Origin: Alistipes sp.
Lineage (GTDB): Bacteria > Bacteroidota > Bacteroidia > Bacteroidales > Rikenellaceae
DNA: 6,391 bases
Reading direction: 5' to 3'
Assembly (NCBI GenBank): GCA_019422485.1
Contig: JAHZDG010000067.1
Coordinates: 1 to 6,391, forward strand
Positions 1-5,304 of this stretch are shown one piece after another (the stretch's first letter is position 1; each line of letters opens with the position of its first letter). The translations under genes were made by a program, and so were the position numbers. The notes below the pieces were generated by a model. The model was not told the DNA's origin. It was given only the letters and a program-made list of their open reading frames with translations, and ran no database searches.

Positions 1-383
1 ACAAACTCGATAAAATCCTTTCCTTTGTCCTCCCGTGTGAGCGGTTTGTCGGCCAAAAGATCTGATATTACCTGTTCCGTAATCTGGTTTGGATGTTTCT
101 GCTGAAACTCGGCCAAAAGGCTGTCAATCTTATCTACCCTGGCAAGCAACAGACTGTTGATACGGTTGGCTTCCGGGCCATAGCTCGCCCTGACTCCGCC
201 ACGCCCCTTGTTGGCTTTCTCGTTCCAGTCTCCCAACCGGACAAAGATATTCATACCCTTGCGTATCACCTGCCGGTTCCAGGTGTATTCAAGCTGGACA
301 AGATACTGTTTGGCAGGATCAATCTCACCCCTGACATGCAGGCGGTAGCGTCCCAATGGATATAGTCGTTTAGGTCTTCCCAT
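1..383 (-). CDS. Tyrosine-recombinase integrase, N-terminal part (cut by window edge)
   Basis: I translated this frame by hand: it is open from an ATG at 383 to the window edge, giving 127 residues and no stop. The protein starts MGRPKRLYPLGRYRLHV. Residues about 12 to 60 read as the beta-rich arm-DNA-binding domain of Bacteroidales integrases, with RKGMNIFVRLGDWNEKANKG as its clearest stretch. A helical segment follows (about 70 to 110), and KGKDFIEF at the edge looks like the start of the SAM-like core-binding domain. The catalytic Arg/His/Tyr domain would lie outside the window, so activity cannot be judged. Such proteins integrate and excise conjugative or mobilizable elements. The nearest upstream in-frame stop is 17 codons before this ATG; a TTG lies between, but ATG is preferred. 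There is no clear Shine-Dalgarno sequence, which is common in this phylum. The family call rests on remembered family features, not on a search. Confidence 0.85.
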   Translation of the reverse strand, partial: MGRPKRLYPLGRYRLHVRGEIDPAKQYLVQLEYTWNRQVIRKGMNIFVRLGDWNEKANKGRGGVRASYGPEANRINSLLLARVDKIDSLLAEFQQKHPNQITEQVISDLLADKPLTREDKGKDFIEF

Positions 384-438
384 AGTGGAGGATATTTGAA
401 TTGGAAATACAGCTTGCGGCAATACTCACAAACCTCTG

Positions 439-446
439 TAAAGGTA
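439..446 (-). promoter_or_regulatory. Possible -7 element of the integrase promoter
   Basis: The minus strand reads TACCTTTA, one base from the Bacteroidota -7 consensus TAnnTTTG. It lies about 55 bases ahead of the integrase ATG at 383. The first copy of the 41-base-phased repeat (452-466) sits immediately upstream, where a -33 region and spacer would be, so a protein bound there could control integrase expression. The match is imperfect and no well-spaced -33 TTTG is present. Confidence 0.25.
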
Positions 447-451
447 ATGAA

Positions 452-548
452 TTTTGTCCAAACAAATCCCGATCTCTCCTCCAAAAATTGTATTTTGTCC
501 AAACAAACCGCGCCATCTGAGGCGGTCAAACACTGTTGTCCAAACAAA
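452..548. repeat. Three-copy, 41-base-phased repeat array (TTGTCCAAACAAA)
   Basis: Copies are at 452-466 and 493-507 (identical 15-mers, TTTTGTCCAAACAAA) and 536-548 (the 13-base core). The TTGTCC cores start at 454, 495 and 536, so the pitch is exactly 41 bases both times, close to four helical turns, which would put the copies on nearly the same DNA face. Each core is a dyad, TTTGT and ACAAA around CCAA, with one base changed in the third copy. The sequence between copies is not conserved, so these are spaced sites and not a tandem duplication. A pitch of 41 is not a multiple of three, so the array does not encode a repeated peptide. Location beside an integrase start suggests arm-type integrase sites, operators for a regulator or excisionase, or both; that function is inference. 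Confidence 0.9.
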
Positions 549-587
549 TTAAATCCCCGCTAATCTATCTGATTAACAGGGATTTAA
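549..587 (-). terminator. Long hairpin, possible terminator downstream of the DUF2795 gene or part of the element end
   Basis: Perfect 9-base arms TTAAATCCC (549-557) and GGGATTTAA (579-587) enclose a second 5-base stem, TAATC (561-565) with GATTA (571-575), around a TATCT loop. It lies 25 bases past the stop of the minus-strand DUF2795 gene, where a terminator is expected. The T-rich tail on that strand is interrupted by G and A, so termination would be weak by the usual rule. The hairpin abuts the third copy of the phased repeat, so a role in integrase recognition or as the element boundary is an alternative. Confidence 0.45.
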
Positions 588-612
588 CGATTATTCAGCG
601 CTTAAAAACGCA

Positions 613-834
613 TTAATATTCTTCCTCGTTGAAGAAAAAGTCATCTTTGCTTGGATAGTCCGGCCAAATATCTTCGATGCTTTCGTAAATTTCGCCTTCG
701 TCTTCGATTTCCTCCAGGTTTTCGATGACCTCAAGCGGGGCTCCTGAACGAGTGGCATAGTCAATCAGTTCGTCTTTGGTCGCAGGCCAGGGTGCGTCCT
801 CCAGTTTTGAAGCTAACTCTAAGGTCCAATACAT
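613..834 (-). CDS. Small acidic DUF2795 protein
   Basis: This 73-residue protein begins MYWTLELASKLEDAPWPATKDELIDYA. The segment LEDAPWPATKDELIDYATRSGAP matches my memory of the DUF2795 domain, found in small proteins of Bacteroidota and some other bacteria. The rest is strongly acidic, with EEIEDEGEIYESIEDIWPDYP followed by a DDFFFNEEEY tail. There is no signal peptide, membrane segment or cysteine, so it is probably a small soluble cytoplasmic protein. Its role is unknown to me. The ATG at 834 fits the domain start. It lies 65 bases downstream of the adenosyltransferase gene on the same strand, with a promoter-like element between, so it may be expressed alone or by read-through. It is the last chromosomal gene before the integrase-bearing segment, which appears to have inserted just past its 3' end without damaging it. 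Confidence 0.88.
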   Translation of the reverse strand: MYWTLELASKLEDAPWPATKDELIDYATRSGAPLEVIENLEEIEDEGEIYESIEDIWPDYPSKDDFFFNEEEY

Positions 835-882
835 AGCGATTTGTTTTTTAGCAGTTTAACCAATGTATCCCTATATGAAACG

Positions 883-890
883 CAAAAATA
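883..890 (-). promoter_or_regulatory. Candidate promoter (-7 element) for the DUF2795 gene
   Basis: The minus strand reads TATTTTTG, a full match to TAnnTTTG, in the very A/T-rich 65-base gap behind the adenosyltransferase gene. Transcription would start near 876, leaving a leader of about 40 bases before the ATG at 834. No good TTTG -33 box is seen at the expected spacing. In sequence this A/T-rich, chance matches are easy. Confidence 0.45.
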
Positions 891-899
891 TAAAATTTT

Positions 900-1460
900 T
901 TATGAATTATACTCCCAGAGTATTTCTTTTACATGAAATTCGTCGGTGAGTTTGCGTCCCAGTACATACAAATAGTCAGAAAGGCGGTTGATGTATTCTC
1001 CAACGGACTGATTGATGGAGTTTTCCTCGCCGAGAGCGATGATGTTGCGTTCTGCACGACGACATACCGTACGGGCAAGATTCGCTAAAGAAACCAGCGG
1101 GTGTCCGCCGGGTAGGGTGAAGTGCGTGATGGGTTTTAAGGTGGCTTGCATGGCATCGATGCGTTCTTCCAAATAGTGAACCTGGGCTTCGCCAAAAGCC
1201 GGAAGTTGTTTGGTGACGGTGTCTTCGGCCGCTAAATAAGACGAGAGCCGCATCAGATCATCCATGATTTGCAATAAGTCCTGCCGATAACCGTTGAGCT
1301 GAGCGGCTTCGGAATCCATATTGTCTCTCAGGTAGGAGATCTGGGCCATCAACTCGTCGACTGTCCCATAAGCTTCGATGCGTGGATGGTTTTTGGGAAC
1401 GCGACGCCCTCCGATTAATTGGGTTGTTCCGCGATCTCCGGTTTTGGTGTATATCTTCAT
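900..1460 (-). CDS. PduO-type cob(I)alamin / cob(I)yrinic acid a,c-diamide adenosyltransferase
   Basis: The protein has 186 residues, a normal length for the PduO/MMAB family. The enzyme transfers the 5'-deoxyadenosyl group of ATP to Co(I) of a reduced corrinoid, making coenzyme B12 in the cytoplasm; it acts as a trimer. Visible signatures are the N-terminal ATP-binding TKTGDRGTT (residues 5-13), the RIEAYGTVDEL stretch (27-37), FTLPGGH (114-120), ARTVCRRAER (129-138) and NRLSDYLYVLGRK (158-170). The helical body and all key motifs are intact, so it should be active. The ATG at 1460 places the ATP-binding motif at the usual distance from the N terminus. It follows the upstream 179-residue gene by 25 bases with no promoter seen, suggesting co-transcription with that gene and the flavoprotein. 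No cobalamin riboswitch was recognised nearby. The likely use is supplying adenosylcobalamin to methylmalonyl-CoA mutase or salvaging corrinoids; that use is inference. Confidence 0.95.
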   Translation of the reverse strand: MKIYTKTGDRGTTQLIGGRRVPKNHPRIEAYGTVDELMAQISYLRDNMDSEAAQLNGYRQDLLQIMDDLMRLSSYLAAEDTVTKQLPAFGEAQVHYLEERIDAMQATLKPITHFTLPGGHPLVSLANLARTVCRRAERNIIALGEENSINQSVGEYINRLSDYLYVLGRKLTDEFHVKEILWEYNS

Positions 1461-1485
1461 GGTGTGATAAGTGTTTGTTATTCGG

Positions 1486-2025
1486 TTAAATGTGGTAATG
1501 TTGAGGTTGCAGTTTCGGGTCGAAAATGTAGATCATCAGGTTGCCGCGATCGACGCTGACACAAGGGTAACGATGTCGAATGGACTGAGCGGCTTCACGG
1601 CCGCGACGAGTCAGGTGGGGAGCCAGAATGACTAAAACGTCATGTCCGATCGACGCTTCACGAGCCGTATCGATCAGGGTTCGGGGAAAGACACCCGGCA
1701 AAATGATCCGAAGTTTTCGCTCGTTGTCCAGATCGGTCTTCAGAGGGTCCGGATTGTGAGGGCAGGTCAGCACAAAGTCAGATAATTCGCAGTATGCTTG
1801 CAGGTTTTGGAGCATAATGGCGGTTCCGGACTTGATGCCTTCAGTGCGGAGACGTTCATACAGACGTGTGTCTGATCCGTTGAGCCGATTGCGCATGAAA
1901 ACGTTGCGCACCATCCCGTACATAAACGGAGAGTGGATGCTTCGGCCCCGGAAGTGGCGCAGGTGGATGCGCGAACGAACGCCGAAATAGACTCTGGAAA
2001 TCGGTCTCGCGAAACCTTGAAACAT
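1486..2025 (-). CDS. Hypothetical protein, probably a reduced relative of a Bacteroidales methyltransferase-like family
   Basis: This 179-residue protein has no signal peptide or membrane segment. The N-terminal segment contains HFRGRSIHSPFMYGMVRNVF (about residues 24-43). Its HSPF-type motif resembles the start of a Bacteroidales family annotated as class I SAM-dependent methyltransferase or hypothetical, usually about 230-260 residues. The C-terminal third (from about DVLVILAPHL through VSVDRGNLMIYIFDPKL to QHYHI) resembles the end of the same family. The middle is much shorter, and I see no glycine-rich SAM-binding loop or acidic residue ending a second strand, so catalysis is doubtful. 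The frame is intact and packed between two conserved genes: 2 bases after the flavoprotein and 25 before the adenosyltransferase. This suggests a maintained gene rather than a decaying one. The family assignment comes from memory of sequence character, not from alignment. Confidence 0.6.
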   Translation of the reverse strand: MFQGFARPISRVYFGVRSRIHLRHFRGRSIHSPFMYGMVRNVFMRNRLNGSDTRLYERLRTEGIKSGTAIMLQNLQAYCELSDFVLTCPHNPDPLKTDLDNERKLRIILPGVFPRTLIDTAREASIGHDVLVILAPHLTRRGREAAQSIRHRYPCVSVDRGNLMIYIFDPKLQPQHYHI

Positions 2026-2027
2026 AC

Positions 2028-3281
2028 TTATAAATCTTTTAATTCTCCGGCCAAATGACCGGTTGAATAGGCAATTTGTAAATTATAACCGCCGGTGTCG
2101 GCATCAATATCCAACAGCTCTCCGGCGAAATAGAGTCCTCGTATCCGCTTGGATTGCAGGGTTAGCGGGTCAATTTGGTCGGTACGTACTCCGCCGGCCG
2201 TTACGATAGCCTCCGAAAAAGGGCGGTAGTCGGATATGGGCAGCCGCCATGCTTTTAATAGCCGGATCCATGCACTCTTTTCCTGGGAGGAGAGTTGGAT
2301 CAGGGTTTTTCGTGGGTCGATACCGGCTTGGCGTAATGAAAATACGGCCAAGGTGGAAGGAAGCAATTTTCCTGCCAGGGAGCGGACTGAAGCGGAAGAG
2401 GGGAGTGATTCGATTTCTCGTCCGAGGCGGGCCTGTAGCTTTTCGAAGCTGAGTGCCGGTTTCAGGTCGAGTTCCAACTCGACACGATGTCCGTCGATCA
2501 GGGCGTCGACAGCTTGTCTGCTCATGCGTAAAACGATGGGACCGCCGATTCCCTCTCGCATGAACTCCAGTTCTCCGAATTCCGAGGCGGCCGGACGATG
2601 GTCGATCAGCAGTTTGGCTTCGATGTTGCGCAGATGCAGTCCGCACAGCGGCCGCAGATCTGCAGAAGATTCCAGGGGTGTTAAAGAGGGTCGGATGGCC
2701 TCGATGTCATGTCCTGCACGATGAGCCAACCGATAGCCGTCGCCGGAAGAACCGGTGGCAGGGTAGGAGGCCCCTCCTGTCGCCAAAATTACCGCCTGGC
2801 AGGCAATCTCTTCCCGGTTGCCTCCATGCTGTTCGACGATAACACTATGGATGTGCCCGTTTCGGGTTTGCAGTTCCCATACACGACTGTGGCATTCGAT
2901 GCGGACGCCTTGTTGCTGGGCCCAGCGGATATGGGCTTCGGCTACATCCCAAGCCCGGCCGCTGGTGGGGAAAACGCGCTCACCCCTTTCGGTGGTTAAG
3001 GGAACGCCGATCTCCTCAAAGAATTGAACCGTTTGTCGGTTGTCGAACTCCCGGAAAACGGGACGGAAGAAATCGGCTCCGCTGTGGACTTTGGCCAGAA
3101 AGTCGGCTTCGGAACGCATATTGGTCAGGTTGCAACGGCCTTTCCCGGTAATGCGGACCTTGCGCTGAGGCTTTTCCATACGCTCACACAGCAGTACGTT
3201 TTTACCCGCAGCAGCGGCTACTCCGGCAGCCATAATCCCGGCCGCTCCTCCTCCGACAACGATGACATCGAAATACCTCAC
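2028..3281 (-). CDS. HI0933/BaiN-like NAD(P)/FAD-dependent oxidoreductase (YhiN family)
   Basis: With the start proposed here the protein has 417 residues, normal for the family. It opens with a Rossmann FAD-binding motif, DVIVVGGGAAG (about residues 5-15), followed by GKGRCNLTN, GERVFPTSGRAWDVA, ATGGASYPATGSSGDG and a C-terminal LYFAGELLDIDADTGGYNLQ. All are hallmarks of the HI0933-like flavoproteins. Family members bind FAD and are annotated as oxidoreductases; BaiN of bile-acid-converting clostridia is a relative. The physiological substrate here is unknown. The frame extends upstream to a GTG at 3299, but that codon overlaps the presumed -7 promoter element at 3299-3306. The GTG at 3281, giving MRYFDVIVVGGG, is therefore chosen and matches the short N terminus of relatives. 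It is the first gene of a tight minus-strand cluster, 2 bases before the next gene, and diverges from nusB. Confidence 0.93.
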   Translation of the reverse strand: MRYFDVIVVGGGAAGIMAAGVAAAAGKNVLLCERMEKPQRKVRITGKGRCNLTNMRSEADFLAKVHSGADFFRPVFREFDNRQTVQFFEEIGVPLTTERGERVFPTSGRAWDVAEAHIRWAQQQGVRIECHSRVWELQTRNGHIHSVIVEQHGGNREEIACQAVILATGGASYPATGSSGDGYRLAHRAGHDIEAIRPSLTPLESSADLRPLCGLHLRNIEAKLLIDHRPAASEFGELEFMREGIGGPIVLRMSRQAVDALIDGHRVELELDLKPALSFEKLQARLGREIESLPSSASVRSLAGKLLPSTLAVFSLRQAGIDPRKTLIQLSSQEKSAWIRLLKAWRLPISDYRPFSEAIVTAGGVRTDQIDPLTLQSKRIRGLYFAGELLDIDADTGGYNLQIAYSTGHLAGELKDL

Positions 3282-3298
3282 AGCTCTTAAATTTCCCA

Positions 3299-3306
3299 CA
3301 AAGATA
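3299..3306 (-). promoter_or_regulatory. Promoter -7 element for the flavoprotein cluster
   Basis: The minus strand reads TATCTTTG, a full TAnnTTTG match. Transcription should begin about 7 bases downstream, which leaves a leader of only about ten bases before the GTG at 3281 and excludes the longer start at 3299. A convincing -33 TTTG is not visible; the upstream region instead contains the palindrome at 3325-3341. Confidence 0.6.
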
Positions 3307-3324
3307 AAAAAACGCCCCTGTTTC

Positions 3325-3341
3325 TTTTCGGTTCCCGAAAA
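3325..3341. promoter_or_regulatory. 17-base palindrome between divergent promoters, possible operator
   Basis: TTTTCGG and CCGAAAA form perfect 7-base arms around TTC. The palindrome lies between the outward-facing -7 elements at 3299-3306 (minus) and 3348-3355 (plus), within the -33 to spacer region of both promoters. A dimeric regulator bound here could act on nusB and the flavoprotein cluster together. No regulator gene is nearby, and an accidental inverted repeat is possible. Confidence 0.4.
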
Positions 3342-3347
3342 AATATG

Positions 3348-3355
3348 TAGCTTTG
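3348..3355 (+). promoter_or_regulatory. Promoter -7 element for nusB
   Basis: TAGCTTTG is a full match to the Bacteroidota TAnnTTTG element. Transcription would start near 3362, giving a leader of about 60 bases before the nusB ATG at 3421. The -33 region is T-rich (TTTT at 3325-3328, about 19 bases upstream) but is not a clean TTTG. Confidence 0.6.
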
Positions 3356-3420
3356 CCGACCGCTATAAGCAGATAACCTATTCATATCCCGAAGCCTGCG
3401 GGCTTCATAAGTTCCTGAGC

Positions 3421-4365
3421 ATGCTAAGCCGAAGATTATTGAGAATTAAGGCAATCAAAGCCTTGTACGCGCACTTTAAATCGGAATCCGATTCGTTGGC
3501 CGCTTCTGAAAAGAACCTGATGTTCGGCATAGACAAGACCTACGAACTCTATCACCAGCTCTTGTGGTTGATTGTCGATGTGGCTGATGTGGCCGAAGCC
3601 CGTATCGAATTGGGTAAACGCAAACACCTGCCTACGCCCGAAGAGCTTAACCCCAATACCAAATTTGTCGAAAACCGTGTGATTGCAGCGATCCGTCACA
3701 GCGAAACGTTGTGCGACTATCTGGAATCTCACAAGCTCGGTTGGGTCAACTATCCCGAATTGATCAAGAAACTGTATCGGGAGATGGTGGCCAGCGACTA
3801 TTATCAGGCCTATATGGCCGATGAAAAACGTTCGTTCAAGAGCGATGTGAAATTGGTTCAGAACTTCTATCTGAACACGGTGGACAACAGCGAAGATCTG
3901 GAAACGGTGGTGGAAGAGCAGTCGATCATGTGGGCGGACGATCTCGATTTCGCCAATATTATGGTGCTGCGTACGCTTGACGATATGCGTGCTTCCCAGG
4001 AAGAACTTCCGTTGCTGCCCAAGTTCAAAAACGACGAAGACGAACGTTTTGTCAAGGATCTTTTCCGGGGCACGGTCGTTAATCAGAAAAAATATTTCGA
4101 GTATATCGACAAGTTTACCCAGAATTGGGATGTGGATCGTATCGCCTTCATGGATAATCTGATCATGGCAACGGCCATGACCGAATTGTTGACTTTCCCG
4201 TCGATTCCGGTGAAGGTGACCTTGGACGAATACATCGAGATTGCCAAGTATTACAGTACGCCCAGCAGTAGTGTCTTCATTAACGGGGTGCTGGATAAAA
4301 TCGTTGAAGAATTCCGTCAGGAAGGCCGCCTGGAAAAGAGCGGACGCGGTCTGTTGGAAGAATAA
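3421..4365 (+). CDS. nusB: Transcription antitermination factor NusB, long Bacteroidota form
   Basis: The protein has 314 residues from the ATG at 3421, about twice the E. coli NusB length but normal for Bacteroidota, where a long helical N-terminal region precedes the NusB domain. The N terminus MLSRRLLRIKAIKALYAHF is typical of the family. The C-terminal NusB fold is clear from FVKDLFRGTV (210-219) and WDVDRIAFMDNLIMATAMTELLTFPSIPVKVTLDEYIEIAKYYST (236-280) through SSVFINGVLDKI (283-294). NusB with NusE (S10) binds boxA RNA and supports antitermination, chiefly of rRNA operons, in the cytoplasm. The reading frame extends upstream to 3262, but that extension crosses the promoter and encodes nothing NusB-like, so it is rejected. 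The gene is followed after 7 bases by a DUF1573 lipoprotein gene, which is probably co-transcribed. Confidence 0.96.
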   Translation: MLSRRLLRIKAIKALYAHFKSESDSLAASEKNLMFGIDKTYELYHQLLWLIVDVADVAEARIELGKRKHLPTPEELNPNTKFVENRVIAAIRHSETLCDYLESHKLGWVNYPELIKKLYREMVASDYYQAYMADEKRSFKSDVKLVQNFYLNTVDNSEDLETVVEEQSIMWADDLDFANIMVLRTLDDMRASQEELPLLPKFKNDEDERFVKDLFRGTVVNQKKYFEYIDKFTQNWDVDRIAFMDNLIMATAMTELLTFPSIPVKVTLDEYIEIAKYYSTPSSSVFINGVLDKIVEEFRQEGRLEKSGRGLLEE

Positions 4366-4372
4366 CAAAACC

Positions 4373-4804
4373 ATGAAAGGCTGGTGGGTCGGATTATGGG
4401 CCTTGTTGGCGGTCTCTTGTGGGGAGGCTTCCCGTTCGACGAAGGCAGAAACTCCCTCCGAGGTGATTTCCGAACGTGTCATCGCTTTGTCTGATAGTTC
4501 ATTGCGAGCTGGACAGGCAGATACCGTCGATATGGGGCGCATCCATGAGGGTGAACGAATCCGGCAAGATTTCTGGTTGAGAAACGACTCCTCAAAACCT
4601 TTGTTGATTCTGACCGTGAGAACCAGTTGCGGTTGTACGCAGGTGGATTTTTCCAAAACACCGCTGGCTCCGGGCGAATTGACACCTTTTTCTTTTACGT
4701 TCGACAGCCGTGGATTCAGCGGCTTTGTGTTTAAGCATATTTCGGTTTCTACCTCCCTCGCTACGGAACCTTATCAGATGGTCCTGCTCGGAGAAATTAT
4801 TTAA
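4373..4804 (+). CDS. DUF1573 domain lipoprotein
   Basis: This 143-residue protein starts MKGWWVGLWALLAVSCGE. It has a short hydrophobic signal peptide ending in a lipobox (LAVSC, Cys16), so a lipid-anchored envelope protein with about 128 mature residues is predicted. From about residue 55 it matches the DUF1573 pattern: an acidic/charged lead, FWLRNDSSKPLLILTVRTSC, the signature SCGCT (85-89), then APGE and an Ig-like C-terminal strand region (KHISVSTSLA). DUF1573 proteins are abundant in Bacteroidota; their function is not firmly known, though the fold resembles the ASH/MSP-like beta-sandwich. The ATG at 4373 is chosen because the upstream extension of this frame runs through nusB and would bury the signal peptide. 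Spacing of 7 bases from nusB suggests one transcript. yajC follows with its own promoter. Confidence 0.9.
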   Translation: MKGWWVGLWALLAVSCGEASRSTKAETPSEVISERVIALSDSSLRAGQADTVDMGRIHEGERIRQDFWLRNDSSKPLLILTVRTSCGCTQVDFSKTPLAPGELTPFSFTFDSRGFSGFVFKHISVSTSLATEPYQMVLLGEII

Positions 4805-4840
4805 TTTTTCCGGAGAAATGTCTACATCCGGGGAGGATTC

Positions 4841-4870
4841 TTGCACAATTGTGGGAATATATTAACTTTG
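4841..4870 (+). promoter_or_regulatory. yajC promoter (TTG-N19-TAACTTTG)
   Basis: TTG at 4841-4843 and TAACTTTG at 4863-4870 are separated by 19 bases, matching the Bacteroidota housekeeping sigma-factor consensus of -33 TTG/TTTG and -7 TAnnTTTG. Transcription should start near 4877, leaving an A-rich leader of about 20 bases before the ATG at 4897. Such A-rich leaders replace the Shine-Dalgarno sequence in many genes of this phylum. This is the best promoter in the window. Confidence 0.8.
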
Positions 4871-4896
4871 CGAAACAAATTTAAACAAACACAAGA

Positions 4897-5226
4897 ATGA
4901 TGAATGTGATGACGATTATGCTTCAGGCTCCTGCCGCTCAGGGTGCCGGTGGAAGCATTCAGTTTTTGATCATGATGGTGCTGATCTTCGCCGTGATGTA
5001 TTTCCTGATGATCCGCCCGCAGCAGAAGAAACAAAAAGAGTTGGTGAAATTCCGTAACGCACTGGAAAAAGGCCAGAAAATCGTGACCGCCGGAGGAATC
5101 TACGGTACGGTGAAAGAGGTGAAAGAACAGTATGTGTTGATGGAAGTGGACAATAATGTAGCGATCCGGGTCGATAAAAGCATGGTTATGAAAGACTCTT
5201 CGGATCTGGCCAGCCAAGGCAAATAA
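4897..5226 (+). CDS. yajC: Preprotein translocase subunit YajC
   Basis: The protein has 109 residues, the usual YajC size. A Gly/Ala/Gln-rich N terminus leads into one transmembrane helix (about residues 21-39, SIQFLIMMVLIFAVMYFLM). The signature IRPQQKKQKE follows (39-48), then a cytoplasmic domain with GQKIVTAGGIYGTVKEV (59-75) and the beta-strand tail VAIRVDKSMV. YajC associates with SecDF and the SecYEG translocon in the inner membrane as an accessory subunit. The first of two adjacent ATG codons is used; two further Met codons at residues 5 and 8 are also possible starts, so the exact N terminus is uncertain by a few residues. The gene has its own promoter and is closed by a strong terminator. 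In this window it is therefore a single-gene unit rather than part of a longer yajC-containing operon. Confidence 0.96.
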   Translation: MMNVMTIMLQAPAAQGAGGSIQFLIMMVLIFAVMYFLMIRPQQKKQKELVKFRNALEKGQKIVTAGGIYGTVKEVKEQYVLMEVDNNVAIRVDKSMVMKDSSDLASQGK

Positions 5227-5245
5227 TTTTGTTTCATTAGTTTAT

Positions 5246-5284
5246 AAAAATCCCCTGCTATTCGCCATAGCAGGGGATTTTTTT
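5246..5284. terminator. Bidirectional Rho-independent terminator between yajC and the M28 peptidase gene
   Basis: An 11-base perfect stem, TCCCCTGCTAT (5251-5261) with ATAGCAGGGGA (5267-5277), closes a 5-base loop. It is flanked by AAAAA on the left and seven T on the right, giving a U-tract on both strands. It lies 20 bases past the yajC stop and 21 bases before the 3' end of the convergent peptidase gene, so it can end both transcripts. Confidence 0.93.
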
Positions 5285-5304
5285 ATGGTCGTGAATCGGA
5301 ATTC

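Noticed and set aside
49..119. 11-base direct repeat TCGGCCAAAAG at 49-59 and 109-119, 60 bases apart
   Set aside because: Both copies lie inside the integrase frame and encode the LLAE/LLAD helix residues in the same register. Coding coincidence is the simpler explanation.
266..547. 93-codon minus-strand frame overlapping the repeats and the integrase start
   Set aside because: It begins with TTG, crosses the repeat array in changing register and overlaps the integrase frame, whose protein is recognisable. It looks like a shadow.
452..548. Short evenly spaced repeats as a CRISPR array
   Set aside because: The repeats are only 13-15 bases, too short for CRISPR, there are just three, and no cas genes are present.
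384..612. tRNA gene as the integration target
   Set aside because: No cloverleaf, T-loop GGTTCGAATCC-like sequence or acceptor stem was found in the gap on either strand.
1461..1485. Cobalamin riboswitch ahead of the adenosyltransferase gene
   Set aside because: The gap is only 25 bases, far too short for the element, and no B12-box-like sequence was recognised there or ahead of the cluster.
3436..4656. 406-codon minus-strand open frame opposite nusB
   Set aside because: It lies antisense to the clearly recognisable NusB and DUF1573 proteins, has an odd Phe/His/Gln-rich composition and matches no family I know. It is a codon-bias shadow.
4810..4831. Inverted repeat CCGGA/TCCGG after the DUF1573 gene as a terminator
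   Set aside because: The stem is only 5 bases with a 12-base loop, and no T-tract follows on the plus strand.
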